Source of the DNA: G020354785 sp964521285
GTDB lineage: Bacteria; Bacteroidota; Bacteroidia; Bacteroidales; UBA10428
Assembly: GCA_964521285.1 (NCBI GenBank)
Contig: CAZFQS010000012.1
Location: 54,139 to 118,138, forward strand
DNA: 64,000 nucleotides
Reading direction: 5' to 3'
The notes under the pieces were generated by a model. It worked only from the letters and a program-made list of their open reading frames with translations, had not been told where the DNA came from and ran no database searches. The position numbers and the translations under genes were made by a program. Shown here piece after piece: positions 8,496 through 17,644 of this stretch (its first letter is position 1; each line of letters begins with the position of its first letter).

Positions 8496-9875
8496 CTAAT
8501 AATCAATAGGTTCAATATCTGCATCGTATTCTTCATTTAATTCAGTAGTGAAATCATTTAATGCATCTACGAAATCGCTAAAACCCTCTTCAAAATATGT
8601 TTCCGCATCAACTTTTGAACCATCGGCAAATATAAACCTGACATCAATATAATAATCATCTTCATCTTCATCATATACCTTATAAAATTCGAGATCAGCG
8701 ATCTTTTCATTAGTGTCCTTGTAAACTACTACTAATGTAGCATGAGTGTTTATTGCCGCTATACGCTGATCTAATTCCTCTTCAGTGATCTCATCATCTT
8801 CTTCTGTTTCTTTTATAATATCAGCCAGTTGTTTTATGTTAACCATTCCTACCATTTTTAAATTCATTGCAATTAAATAAGCATTTGCGGAATGGATAAT
8901 CTCTTCAGCTTCAACTTCTTCCCACTCATCAATCCAGTCAATTTCATCTGTTTCATACCATCCAAATTCCTGATCCCAGTTCCATATGTAAATTGTATCG
9001 TAATGAGTAACTGTATTATTTTCAATATTCTCATCACTCCAGTCTCCATTTCCTGTGGCATGTACTTCTATCAGAATGTCATTGTTATGTTTGAACGAAG
9101 AAGTTATTGAGGCATTTGTATATGGGTTATGGGTCATAGTAAGAACAAAAGAGAATTCATCAACAGAGAGTGTTGCATTTATACTTGTTGGTAAACCACT
9201 GGTAGCATATGCAGCACTAAAATTAAAGGAGGAGACAGTGTTCCCGTTATACTTTAAGTCTATTTGCAGACTGGATGGTAGTTCAGGTTCAATATCCTCT
9301 GCAGGCCATACTTCCATTGGATCAGGTATATCATAGAAATTAACATTACTAACGGTAATTGTTGCGGTATTTGTCAAGTCTCCTTCTAAACCGGGAAATT
9401 CAAATATTAACACACCTGCTGATCCTGAACTGTCAAACTGACCATTATTAAAGTTCCATGTGTACCTGGCAGCTATATTTTCCCATTCCTCAGATAATGA
9501 TATGGGGTCTTCAGCAGTTGATTTTATTTCTCTGAGAACGTCATTTGGAGTGGCATCTCCGGTTTTTATAGATGCTACCATTTCTAATGGTTCAAGTAAT
9601 TTACTCGCTTCCGGTTCTTCATCAAACGCGCTATCCATCAAATTAATAAATTCTATTATTATTTCAATGGCCTGTACATCTTCCAACTGAGTGATTTCAT
9701 CCATCATATCCACGCCGGTCTGCTCCAGGTTATCCTTATTCTCTTCGGTTGTGTTATTACTAAATGGAGCACTAAATGCAGGGTCTGTCTGGTCGCCACC
9801 TGTTTTTTTATCTTTTTCACATGCGACAAAAGATATAATTAAAAATATTCCCAGAATTATCAGATTTCTTTTCAT
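8496..9875 (-). CDS. Hypothetical acidic lipoprotein
   Basis: 459 residues with a clear lipoprotein signal (KRNLIILGIFLIISFVAC, lipobox FVAC, acylated Cys near residue 19). The mature part is strongly acidic, with runs such as EWEEVEAEE and DEDEDDYY, and no catalytic motif or cofactor site was seen. The C-terminal 100 residues alternate short beta-like and acidic segments (LEFYKVYDEDEDDYYIDVRF). It stands alone between two terminator/spacer regions, with 256 bases of AT-rich sequence upstream. I do not recognise the family; the only supported statement is that it is an exported, probably outer-membrane-anchored protein. Confidence 0.75.
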   Translation of the reverse strand: MKRNLIILGIFLIISFVACEKDKKTGGDQTDPAFSAPFSNNTTEENKDNLEQTGVDMMDEITQLEDVQAIEIIIEFINLMDSAFDEEPEASKLLEPLEMVASIKTGDATPNDVLREIKSTAEDPISLSEEWENIAARYTWNFNNGQFDSSGSAGVLIFEFPGLEGDLTNTATITVSNVNFYDIPDPMEVWPAEDIEPELPSSLQIDLKYNGNTVSSFNFSAAYATSGLPTSINATLSVDEFSFVLTMTHNPYTNASITSSFKHNNDILIEVHATGNGDWSDENIENNTVTHYDTIYIWNWDQEFGWYETDEIDWIDEWEEVEAEEIIHSANAYLIAMNLKMVGMVNIKQLADIIKETEEDDEITEEELDQRIAAINTHATLVVVYKDTNEKIADLEFYKVYDEDEDDYYIDVRFIFADGSKVDAETYFEEGFSDFVDALNDFTTELNEEYDADIEPIDY

Positions 9876-10132
9876 AATTATGGATTTTAGATTTATTAAA
9901 ATTTTGCTATTTATTAATAATTTTTTAGTACTAATTTTTTTATACGATGAATTATATTATTAGTTATTATGATCCGCGATTATTATTAAAATCAATACTG
10001 GATATTTATTAAACAGTCGTGTTAAGGTATACTAAATATAATATTTCAGAAAATTATTTCCAATTATTTATATAAACTTTTGAACAGAACTTTATAGTGC
10101 TAATTAGTATTTATTTTAAAAGAGAATGGTTT

Positions 10133-12247
10133 TTACTGGTGTCTTATTCCAACCAGGGTAATATCATCCAGCTGTTCATAGTCTCCTATCCAGTCTATTA
10201 TATATTTTTGAAAGTATTGTTTTTGTTTATCCATCGAAAGGTGATGATTGGATATAAGCATATTTTGAAAGTTTTTAAATTTTAAAGGTCTGAACGTTTC
10301 TCCCCCAAACTGGTCATAATATCCATCAGAAAACAAATATATATGATCACCTTTTTTCAGTTTAATGGTCTCGTTAGTAAAACCACATTTATTTTCAAAT
10401 ATAGTGCCTCCGATTAAGTATCTGGTCCCTTTATAAACTGTTTCATTTCCGTTGGAAATGATACATATAGGCATGAATGAACCTGAAAAGGTTAATATGT
10501 CATCTTTAATTGAGCATAATGCTATATCCATACCGTCCATGATACAACTATTCTCAGCTTCCTTAACCAGCAAAGGTTTTAGAGAAGCATCGAGCTTGTA
10601 TAATATTTCAGCAGGTTCTGTTCTTCCTTCTTCGACTATTATTTTATTTAATAAGGTATTCCCAATTACTGACATTAAAGCTGCTGAAACACCATGGCCT
10701 GTGCAGTCAATAAGTGCAAAAATTTTAGTGTCATCAATGCTTTTATACCATATAAAATCACCCCCGATAATATCTTTTGGCATAAATAAGATAAAGGAAT
10801 TCTGGAAAAGTCTTTTAAAATCACTGTGAGATGGTAGAAGTGCTGTCTGGATGATTTTTGCATAATTCAGGTTATCAGTAATTATATCACTTTTCTGGGT
10901 TATTAAAAAATTCTGATCAACCAGCAATTGTGTAGTCTTCTTTAAGTTTTTCATGGATCTTACGAGTATCACTACAAGGACTGAAATAGCGATTATTATT
11001 ATTACAGAAATAAATAAAATAATCCTGTTTCTTCTTAGTTCAGATAATTTAATTTCTGTATTATGTTTTAGTATTATATTCTCTTTTTTCTGTGATTCAT
11101 AATTTGTACTGATTTCCGTAATTTGTTTGTTGCTTTCCAGTTTATAAATACTATCTGCCAGGATATTGTACTTGTTATTATATTCATATGCATTTCTGAA
11201 ATCCTGTTTAAAAGCATATGCTTTAGCTATAGAAAAATAGTCCGCTTTTAAAAGTTCGGGATTATTTATTTTTTCCGCAATCTCAATACTTTTCCGGTAA
11301 TTACTGATTGCCAGATCCAAATCATTATTTTTAACATGCATATTAGCAATATCATATAACAAGACAGACAATCCGGCATAATTTTCCAGCTTATCAAATA
11401 TTATTTTACCTAATCTGTAGTAATATAAAGCTTTACGGGTGTCATTTATTTCTGAAAAAATATTACCAATATTAATATATGACTCAGCTATATCCTTTTC
11501 AGCATTAATTTCCCTTCTATAATTAAGGGCCATTCTATGATAATAAAGTGAACTGTCAAAATAGCTTTTATCTTCGCTAATACCTTTATTAAGATATATA
11601 AGGCCAATATTATTTAAGATTGAAGAAATAAATTGTTTGTCTGCAATATTTTCCTTTAGATTCAATGACCGGGAATAATATTTGAGTGCATTATTATATT
11701 CTCCCTTATGATGATATGCTGTGCCCAGATTATTTAGTGACTTAGCAATTTCTGGAGAGTCATGATATTTTTCACTCAGTTCCAGTGCAAGAAATCCATA
11801 TTTTATTGATTCTTCATACTGACATAATATATTATATACCGGAATAATATCATTATAAGCAGATATTAACTGCCTTTCATCAGGTATTTTCTTTATAACA
11901 TCTGTAGCTTCATTAAAGTAATATAGTGCCGAGTCATATAAATTCTTCATATAATAAAACTTACCCAGGGTATGTAAACAATTTACGATGCTTTGTTTAT
12001 TCTTTATTTTCCTGGATATTAATAATGCCTTTTTACTCAGATATATTGAAGAATTGATATCGTTGAAGGAAATCTCACGGGCGAGACTGTTATATGATTT
12101 TACAAGATTACTATCATTTTCTGAAACAGTATTAATGTTATACAGGTTCTTTTTCAGGTTATTTTCAGAATTGGAAATAGCGGGATGAATTATACTGCTT
12201 ATTATTAAATAGCAAAAATAAAAATATTTCCCGGCAGCCACTTTCAT
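10133..12247 (-). CDS. TPR sensor protein with SpoIIE/PP2C-type Ser/Thr phosphatase domain
   Basis: 704 residues. It has a signal peptide or anchor (about 1-25) and at least six tetratricopeptide repeats across about 45-360 (for example AKSLNNLGTAYHHKGEYNNALKYY trimmed to its core NNLGTAYHHKGEYNNAL). These are followed by a transmembrane helix at about 405-425, a short linker with coiled-coil character, and a SpoIIE-type PP2C phosphatase. The metal-binding Asp motifs are visible: MPKDIIGGDFIW, ALIDCTGHGVSAALMS and FSDGYYDQFGG. Such proteins dephosphorylate anti-sigma-factor antagonists in partner-switching systems; no partner anti-sigma or STAS protein is adjacent. Signal input is probably through the periplasmic TPR region. 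Confidence 0.88.
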   Translation of the reverse strand: MKVAAGKYFYFCYLIISSIIHPAISNSENNLKKNLYNINTVSENDSNLVKSYNSLAREISFNDINSSIYLSKKALLISRKIKNKQSIVNCLHTLGKFYYMKNLYDSALYYFNEATDVIKKIPDERQLISAYNDIIPVYNILCQYEESIKYGFLALELSEKYHDSPEIAKSLNNLGTAYHHKGEYNNALKYYSRSLNLKENIADKQFISSILNNIGLIYLNKGISEDKSYFDSSLYYHRMALNYRREINAEKDIAESYINIGNIFSEINDTRKALYYYRLGKIIFDKLENYAGLSVLLYDIANMHVKNNDLDLAISNYRKSIEIAEKINNPELLKADYFSIAKAYAFKQDFRNAYEYNNKYNILADSIYKLESNKQITEISTNYESQKKENIILKHNTEIKLSELRRNRIILFISVIIIIAISVLVVILVRSMKNLKKTTQLLVDQNFLITQKSDIITDNLNYAKIIQTALLPSHSDFKRLFQNSFILFMPKDIIGGDFIWYKSIDDTKIFALIDCTGHGVSAALMSVIGNTLLNKIIVEEGRTEPAEILYKLDASLKPLLVKEAENSCIMDGMDIALCSIKDDILTFSGSFMPICIISNGNETVYKGTRYLIGGTIFENKCGFTNETIKLKKGDHIYLFSDGYYDQFGGETFRPLKFKNFQNMLISNHHLSMDKQKQYFQKYIIDWIGDYEQLDDITLVGIRHQ

Positions 12248-12576
12248 TAATAAAATATTAGAGTTAATTTGATATTATCTATTATATCGTCAATACCTTC
12301 AAAATCTCTGATATTTTTTTTATTGAATTTCAGAAAGTAGAATTCAACCATTTATTCGTTGCTAATAACTTTAATAATATTGTTAAAAATTTAAGCTAAC
12401 TATAATATTTTTAAACTATTACCTATAAGTTTAATTATCTAAATTCTCACATTTTGATAACCTGTCAGTGTCTATTTGTTGTAAATGTAATCATTTGTGG
12501 GAATAGGAAAAACATTTATTATTACATTTTTATTCACTTTTGTATTTTATTTACTTCATATTATTTAATATTTAAT
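12248..12576. other. Intergenic region between divergent TPR-SpoIIE gene and arsC
   Basis: About 330 bases of very AT-rich sequence holding the two divergent promoters. The arsC frame stays open upstream to 12454, but that extension encodes a hydrophobic, Tyr/Ile-rich stretch unlike the ArsC family. No RNA gene, palindrome or clear TAnnTTTG promoter element was recognised. Confidence 0.5.
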
Positions 12577-13005
12577 ATGAATAAGATATTAATCCTTTGC
12601 ACAGGCAACTCGAGTCGTAGCCAGATAGCGGAGGGCTACTTCAGAAAATATCTGGGAGACAGGGCCGAAATATACAGTGCCGGTGTGGAAGTACATGGAG
12701 TAAATCCTTTTGCAATAGCGGTGATGAAAGAAGATGGAATTGATATCTCACATCATACTTCCAATAATGTTAATGAGTATTTGGAAATTAGTTTTGATTA
12801 TGTGATAACGGTATGCGATAATGCACGGGAAAGATGTCCCTATTTCCCGTCCAGTGCCAAAAAATTCCATCAAAACTTTCCCGATCCTGCAAAAGCGACA
12901 GGTTCAGAACAAGAGATACAGATACAGTTCAGAAAAGTGAGGGATATGATTAGAGATTATGTTATTAATTTTATTAAGGAAGAGTTTGTACAGGAGAAAT
13001 GTTAG
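12577..13005 (+). CDS. arsC: Arsenate reductase, thioredoxin-coupled low-molecular-weight phosphatase type
   Basis: 142 residues from the ATG at 12577. The P-loop CTGNSSRS has the nucleophile C8, and C80 and C87 (VCDNARERCPYF) match the redox triad C10/C82/C89 of staphylococcal pI258 ArsC, with the general-acid Asp in FPDP. It should reduce arsenate to arsenite using a thioredoxin relay. Protein tyrosine phosphatase activity alone is less likely because both resolving cysteines are present. No arsenite exporter or ArsR is next to it. A period-8 repeat starts directly after the stop codon. Confidence 0.93.
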   Translation: MNKILILCTGNSSRSQIAEGYFRKYLGDRAEIYSAGVEVHGVNPFAIAVMKEDGIDISHHTSNNVNEYLEISFDYVITVCDNARERCPYFPSSAKKFHQNFPDPAKATGSEQEIQIQFRKVRDMIRDYVINFIKEEFVQEKC

Positions 13006-13043
13006 ATTGCTCTATTGTTCTATTGCTATATTGTTTTATTGCT
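13006..13043. repeat. Period-8 ATTGYTNT spacer repeat, copy 1
   Basis: Four and a half tandem octamers (ATTGCTCT, ATTGTTCT, ATTGCTAT, ATTGTTTT, ATTGCT) begin at the base after the arsC stop and run into the 3' end of hypB. On the minus strand the last octamers encode HypB's final residues SNKTI and its TAG stop (13026-13028). Copy 2 at 35441-35482 is nearly identical. Confidence 0.8.
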
Positions 13044-13850
13044 CATCTTTTTCAGCCAGTTATACCATTTGTCAATTCCCTGTCCTGTTTTAGCAGAAAG
13101 CTCAATAAATTGCAGGTGGTGATTTACCCTTAATGCATATTCTCTGGTTTTGTCAATATCAAATTCAACATAAGGGAGTAAATCTATTTTATTAATAACG
13201 CACAGATTCGAACTTTGGAACATGTAAGGATATTTTAAAGGCTTATCTTCGCCTTCAGTAACGCTTATTATTACAACTCTGAAATTTTCACCCAGGTCAA
13301 ATAAAGCAGGGCATACCAGATTCCCCACATTCTCGATCATCAGAATTGAATTATCGTTAATTTTCAATTCTTTTACAGCACTATTTATCATTTCTGCATC
13401 AAGATGGCATCCGAAGCCTGTATTTATCTGAACTACAGGCACTCCTGTTGCTTTAATCCGGCTCGCATCGTTCATGCTCTGTTGATCACCTTCTATGACT
13501 GAGAAAGCAATGTTTTTTGAAAGATCCTTAATAGTTTTTTCAAGTATGGTTGTTTTACCTGATCCGGGAGAACTAACAAGGTTAAGAGCTAAAATATTCT
13601 TAGCCTGAAAGTACCCGCGGTTTCTTTCAGCTAAAAGATTGTTCTTATACAATACATCCTGTTCAATTTCAATTTTTCTGTTATGATCATGAGAATGATT
13701 ATGAGCATGAGTATGATCATGTTCATCCATGTGCTTATGTTCATGGCTGTCATGCCCATGAGCATTGGAATCATTCCGGTTGCCAATATCTTCCGGCTTT
13801 ATTATCGTATATTCTGAATTCGAATCGTTACAACCACATGTATCACACAT
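13026..13850 (-). CDS. hypB: Hydrogenase nickel incorporation GTPase HypB
   Basis: 274 residues. The N-terminus MCDTCGC (C2, C5, C7) is the high-affinity nickel site known from E. coli HypB. It is followed by a His-rich nickel store at residues 31-57 and a SIMIBI GTPase domain with the P-loop SSPGSGKTT (93-101) and the dimer-interface metal motif GFGCHLDAEM. HypB loads nickel into [NiFe] hydrogenase precursors with HypA, whose gene lies immediately upstream. Having both an N-terminal Cys site and a His stretch suggests nickel storage as well as delivery. The last few residues are encoded by an intergenic-type octamer repeat, so the C-terminus has probably been reshaped. Confidence 0.96.
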   Translation of the reverse strand: MCDTCGCNDSNSEYTIIKPEDIGNRNDSNAHGHDSHEHKHMDEHDHTHAHNHSHDHNRKIEIEQDVLYKNNLLAERNRGYFQAKNILALNLVSSPGSGKTTILEKTIKDLSKNIAFSVIEGDQQSMNDASRIKATGVPVVQINTGFGCHLDAEMINSAVKELKINDNSILMIENVGNLVCPALFDLGENFRVVIISVTEGEDKPLKYPYMFQSSNLCVINKIDLLPYVEFDIDKTREYALRVNHHLQFIELSAKTGQGIDKWYNWLKKMSNKTI

Positions 13851-13928
13851 TTTTTAAATATTAATGGTTAATTATTAAGAGTACGAAATTACTAAAAAGT
13901 AACATAGTTAACAAAAATGCGGATTAGA

Positions 13929-14270
13929 TTAATCGACATTAATTGATTTGACCCGCAATTCCCTTCCGTTTATAATTTCAAAATCAAATGAACTGCACAC
14001 AGGACATTTTGCAATAAGATCTGAAGGTTTAAATTCAGTATTGCAGTTATTACATTTCGCCCTGGCCTTGATTCTGTTAATAATAATTTTTGCATTTTCA
14101 AGGAGGGTGTTTTTTACGGCAGATTCCAGCGCAAATTCCAGGGCTTCAATTACTACTCCTGAAAGGATACCAACCTCTATCTCTACTTCGTTAATTTTTG
14201 TTGCACTTGCATCTGTTGCTGTTTTTGAAGCAATATCAACAATATTTAAAGCAATTGAAAATTCGTGCAT
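13929..14270 (-). CDS. hypA: Hydrogenase maturation nickel metallochaperone HypA
   Basis: 113 residues, the usual length. The N-terminal MHE (H2) is the nickel ligand, and the structural zinc site is formed by CNNC and CPVC with the expected spacing. HypA hands nickel to the hydrogenase large subunit together with HypB, encoded 78 bases downstream on the same strand. The rest of the hyp genes and the hydrogenase itself are not in the window; the nickel-uptake module lies about 10 kb away. Confidence 0.95.
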   Translation of the reverse strand: MHEFSIALNIVDIASKTATDASATKINEVEIEVGILSGVVIEALEFALESAVKNTLLENAKIIINRIKARAKCNNCNTEFKPSDLIAKCPVCSSFDFEIINGRELRVKSINVD

Positions 14271-14305
14271 CTAATAAGCCGGGTATTAGGTTTTAGCTGT
14301 TAGGA

Positions 14306-14402
14306 ATCCACCTGCGCTTAGACCTGCCTGCCCGGTTGAATATTGTTAGGACGACACCGTTGTATCCAGCCTAAGGCAAGAGTAGTCCGGGCTTCAGTGG
14401 AT
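14306..14402. repeat. G+C-rich imperfect palindromic element
   Basis: The ends ATCCACCTG (14306-14314) and CAGTGGAT (14395-14402) are near-complementary, and internal GCCCGG/CCGGGC also pair, so about 97 bases could fold into a long imperfect hairpin. The block is clearly G+C-richer than its surroundings and contains CCTGCCTGCCCGG, similar to the CCTGCC...GGCAGG hairpin at 58262-58281. It resembles a small non-autonomous palindromic repeat, not a gene. Confidence 0.45.
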
Positions 14403-14406
14403 AAAT

Positions 14407-14430
14407 ACAACAATAGAGCAATATAGTAAT
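14407..14430. repeat. Period-8 spacer repeat, inverted short copy
   Basis: Read on the minus strand this is ATTACTAT, ATTGCTCT, ATTGTTGT: three octamers of the same kind as the repeats at 13006 and 35441, in opposite orientation. Confidence 0.55.
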
Positions 14431-14574
14431 TTTTTGTAAGACTATTAAAGAATTTAACAATTCATAATTTATCACAAAAAATAAAGTACAGCTTTTAGCT
14501 ATACTTTACCTAGCAAATATCATCAGTATATTTAAAACCTTCCTAAAAATTCATTAATATGATATCAAAAAGTA

Positions 14575-16473
14575 TTATTGTTTAACAATTCTTTCAACAA
14601 TAGTCTTTTCGCCTGAAATTATTCTGAGATAATATATCCCTTTTCCTATTTTGGAGATATCCAGAATTAACCTGTTTCCATAATTTATTTCTGAATATAA
14701 AATTTGGCCGGATATATCAACAATTTCAATTCTTATTTTATCGGTAAAATTTTTCGATAAAATAATCATCAGTTCATTATTTGTCGGATTTGGGTATATT
14801 TTGGCTGTAAATTCATCCTTATTATTTTTGAATTGACTATCTTCTGCTAGCTTATTGCCATCATAGGAGTAAGTTCTATTTGATGTGGATTTCTGTGAAT
14901 CAGGAGCAATTGGATCACAAACCGGAGCAGATGCTGTTGTATTATATACCGGTCCGGGACCATCAACTATTGCTTTGAACCTGGTTGGATATTCTACTTT
15001 AAATCCCGGTTTAAGTATAATTTTTGCATTTGCCTGGTATGTAACATCACATGATGGATGAATTGTATTGTTTGCTGTAATTGTATTGGCAGTAATAACA
15101 GCAGGCTCAGATATGGTTCCACTTGACCCGATAGGATAATCAGTATCAATAAACTTTGCTGGAAAATATACCAGCCAGTACAAATTATTCAATAACATAT
15201 AGTCAATTCCACTTAAATCTCCCGTAATCCTTAGCTCTCCCGGTTCTCCCGGGTCGCTTATTAACCTGTTTTCAAATCCCCATTGTGGTGGATATGTAAC
15301 AATTCCATCTTCTTTATAATAAAAAGGGCCACATTCAGGACAGGAATTTAGTAAATTATCATATGCAGGTTTAAAATCTCCCAAATCCACGTCTTCATGT
15401 AAAATTTGCCAAACTAACGGGAAATGTTCATGATGCGGATTACTCGGATCAAATCGGGTATTTATATATTGCCAGTAATATCCTATAACTGTGAAAAGTG
15501 CTTTAAAAGAATAATTTCCCTCTTCACTTGCATTATTAGCTATAATTTCCATTTCAAATTTGTCATCTTCAGATGAAGCATAATGATGATTTTGTCCTGT
15601 AATCCAATGAGCGGCTTCGGCAAATCCCCATTGTCTTCCAACATGAGAAGGAGGCTGCTCCCAAACCTGCCACGCATGTGAGAGGTTATGATTAACCGGA
15701 TTTCTCAGAATCCAGGCATCAAACCAGTGTTGATGGGTGTTTTCATCAGCAGGGATTATAGCCCAGAAGTGAGTTTCTCCAAAATTATCACAAACGTAAG
15801 TTATTTTATTCTGAGATGAGAAGCTCCAATACCAATCAAAACTATGCATATGATTAACCATGTCGCCTGCTAATTTCTTAACCCTGTTTTTTATATCGAT
15901 ATCATCAACTAATTTTACCACAAGAGCAAAATTTAGTAAATAATGCCATACATTATCCTGGCTGTTATTTAGAGCTGGATCAAAGTGTGTAAATGTTGCA
16001 TCTATAATTCTACCTTCAAAATTTTTATTTAAACCTTTAATAACAGCCGTATCATCAAAAGTTGAATGAACATCGTCACGAATGAAGTACCCATTCATGC
16101 AAGGCTCACCATCCCAATAGGTTTCTGCTGTATAATCAAGTCTTTCAACTGCTTTAATCGCATAGTCCAATTTTTGTAGTGTGTTTTGATAGTCAAGTCC
16201 GTTGTCTTTTAATAGCCTGTATTCAGTAGCAAGCATTCCGATATAATACTGCATTCCACTATTACCATCATTCCAGTTCATTATACCATTTTTATGTACC
16301 GTAATAGCCGGAATGTTTGTTCCGGGTTCATCATTTGGACTTATAGCAATGAAATGGTCCTCCAGACGTTGTCTTAAATACCAATATTTCTCTAAGTTGT
16401 CCTCAACAGTCTGAGCTAAAGAAGATAATGGTATAATTAATGTTATTATGAAGATTATTATTGTGTTTTTCAT
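14575..16473 (-). CDS. Secreted protein with T9SS type A C-terminal sorting domain
   Basis: 632 residues. A Sec signal peptide (1-20, ending SLAQ) and a C-terminal sorting domain of about 75 residues (IYPNPTNNELMI...ISGQILYSE...GKGIYYLRI...VERIVKQ) mark it as cargo of the Bacteroidota type IX secretion system. Residues about 25-410 are rich in Trp, His and Tyr (for example HFWAIIPADENTHQHW and GRQWGFAEAAHWITG) and look alpha-helical, resembling glycoside hydrolase or polysaccharide lyase toroid folds, but no family is recognised with confidence. Residues about 450-510 look like a small beta domain with CDVTYQANAKIILKPGF, a stretch often seen before sorting domains. No signature catalytic pair could be assigned. 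Confidence 0.85.
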   Translation of the reverse strand: MKNTIIIFIITLIIPLSSLAQTVEDNLEKYWYLRQRLEDHFIAISPNDEPGTNIPAITVHKNGIMNWNDGNSGMQYYIGMLATEYRLLKDNGLDYQNTLQKLDYAIKAVERLDYTAETYWDGEPCMNGYFIRDDVHSTFDDTAVIKGLNKNFEGRIIDATFTHFDPALNNSQDNVWHYLLNFALVVKLVDDIDIKNRVKKLAGDMVNHMHSFDWYWSFSSQNKITYVCDNFGETHFWAIIPADENTHQHWFDAWILRNPVNHNLSHAWQVWEQPPSHVGRQWGFAEAAHWITGQNHHYASSEDDKFEMEIIANNASEEGNYSFKALFTVIGYYWQYINTRFDPSNPHHEHFPLVWQILHEDVDLGDFKPAYDNLLNSCPECGPFYYKEDGIVTYPPQWGFENRLISDPGEPGELRITGDLSGIDYMLLNNLYWLVYFPAKFIDTDYPIGSSGTISEPAVITANTITANNTIHPSCDVTYQANAKIILKPGFKVEYPTRFKAIVDGPGPVYNTTASAPVCDPIAPDSQKSTSNRTYSYDGNKLAEDSQFKNNKDEFTAKIYPNPTNNELMIILSKNFTDKIRIEIVDISGQILYSEINYGNRLILDISKIGKGIYYLRIISGEKTIVERIVKQ

Positions 16474-16561
16474 AATATCTAAATTTCAGAGAATATTTAA
16501 AAAATCATTAATGATAGTTTTGAATTTTATAATATTCTTTACTCATATGATTTAACTGATA

Positions 16562-17506
16562 TTACTTTGCATTTTGCACCTTAATACTTTCTATTTCTTT
16601 TTTCAGTTCAAGAACATAGAGTGTTAATTCCTCAATCTTCTTCAGTAACAATCCGTCCATCTCACCCACTTTGTATCCGTTTTCCTTAAATTCCCTGGCT
16701 GTGGGTACTTCGGGAAGGTGCTCATTATTTTGAATATATTTTTCAACTTCTTCCAATGATCTTAAATTGTAATCCTCCTGGAATACATAGTCAGATTCAG
16801 GCACATTTTCAACAACTTCTATCTCTTCGGCACGTATTTTACCTTTTACATCTAATTTACAATTAGGTTCGGTGGTACCAATTCCAACGTTGCCATTTAC
16901 AATTAATCCATCAGTAGGAGCACTTTTAGAATCGGAATAACCAATAGCCACATTACCATTTACCTGGAGTTTGCTTGTGGTTAGTCTTGCCCCCGGATCA
17001 TATGTGGTGTTGAATCCTATCGCAACATTTCCGTCACCCTGAAGTATTAAAGGACTAATCCAGCTTTTATTGGCTCTGAAATGTAAGTTCTCCATAAAAT
17101 TAATATAACCATGAACACCATTATGTGTAAGTGACAATCTTGGTTCGTCTTGATTAATTATATTTCCAAGTGCTATATATTTATTAAAGGGGACTTGTAT
17201 GCTTCCAGTAAAGCTTGCTTTTCCATTTGTATCAAGAGTTAATTTTGTTACCCCAGCCACTCTTAAATATAAGTTTTCATCATAACTGCCAATATAACCA
17301 CTATTAACTCTTATTTCTTTATTAAAATAAAATTTACTTTGATCAGTGTAAAAATGTGAAAAATCAGCACTATTAATCGGACCTATTCTAGTATAACCAT
17401 ATTGTGTAATAATTTTTAAAGGAACATTGATTTCATTATCTTGTGAAAAAATACTAATGGATAAAATAGTACAAAAAATAATGGTTATTAATTTCAGGTG
17501 TTTCAT
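16562..17506 (-). CDS. Secreted tail-fibre-like protein
   Basis: 314 residues with a signal peptide (1-21, ISIFSQ). The body is made of short beta repeats containing VNGNVAIGYSDS and VNGNVGIGTTEPNCKLDVKGKIRA, typical of the trimeric tail-fibre-like proteins widespread in Bacteroidota. The C-terminal 80 residues (YNLRSLEEVEKYIQNNEHLPEVP..., then GEMDGLLLKKIEELTLYVLELKKE) resemble the helical end of the S74-type intramolecular chaperone family and form a coiled coil. It probably trimerises at the cell surface. It lies 55 bases downstream of nothing obvious and is next to the T9SS cargo gene; a functional link is not shown. Confidence 0.75.
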   Translation of the reverse strand: MKHLKLITIIFCTILSISIFSQDNEINVPLKIITQYGYTRIGPINSADFSHFYTDQSKFYFNKEIRVNSGYIGSYDENLYLRVAGVTKLTLDTNGKASFTGSIQVPFNKYIALGNIINQDEPRLSLTHNGVHGYINFMENLHFRANKSWISPLILQGDGNVAIGFNTTYDPGARLTTSKLQVNGNVAIGYSDSKSAPTDGLIVNGNVGIGTTEPNCKLDVKGKIRAEEIEVVENVPESDYVFQEDYNLRSLEEVEKYIQNNEHLPEVPTAREFKENGYKVGEMDGLLLKKIEELTLYVLELKKEIESIKVQNAK

Positions 17507-17644
17507 TTTAATAATATTTTAATTTAGCCTACTCTATTTTAGCTTTTAGGTTTCGGCTTTTGATTTATGATTTTAGATTAATAATATAATATAATTATTT
17601 ACTTATAACTATAAACTTATTCCCAAAAATTTAAAAATTCAAAA

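Larger units (their letters stand above)
14271..14574. other. Intergenic region with two repeat elements
   Basis: About 300 bases upstream of hypA and downstream of the T9SS cargo gene. It holds a G+C-richer imperfect inverted-repeat element (14306-14402), a reverse-orientation copy of the period-8 repeat (14407-14430), and then plain AT-rich sequence. No gene was recognised. Confidence 0.6.

Noticed and set aside
9055..9336. Plus-strand open frame within the acidic lipoprotein gene
   Set aside because: It is antisense to a protein with a clear lipoprotein signal; long antisense frames are expected opposite acidic coding sequence.
10452..10829. Plus-strand open frame of 125 codons inside the SpoIIE phosphatase gene
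   Set aside because: It is the antisense shadow of a conserved phosphatase domain and has no independent support.
12454..12576. N-terminal extension of ArsC
   Set aside because: The 41 extra residues are hydrophobic and Tyr/Ile-rich, unlike ArsC, and lie in the intergenic region; the family start is at 12577.
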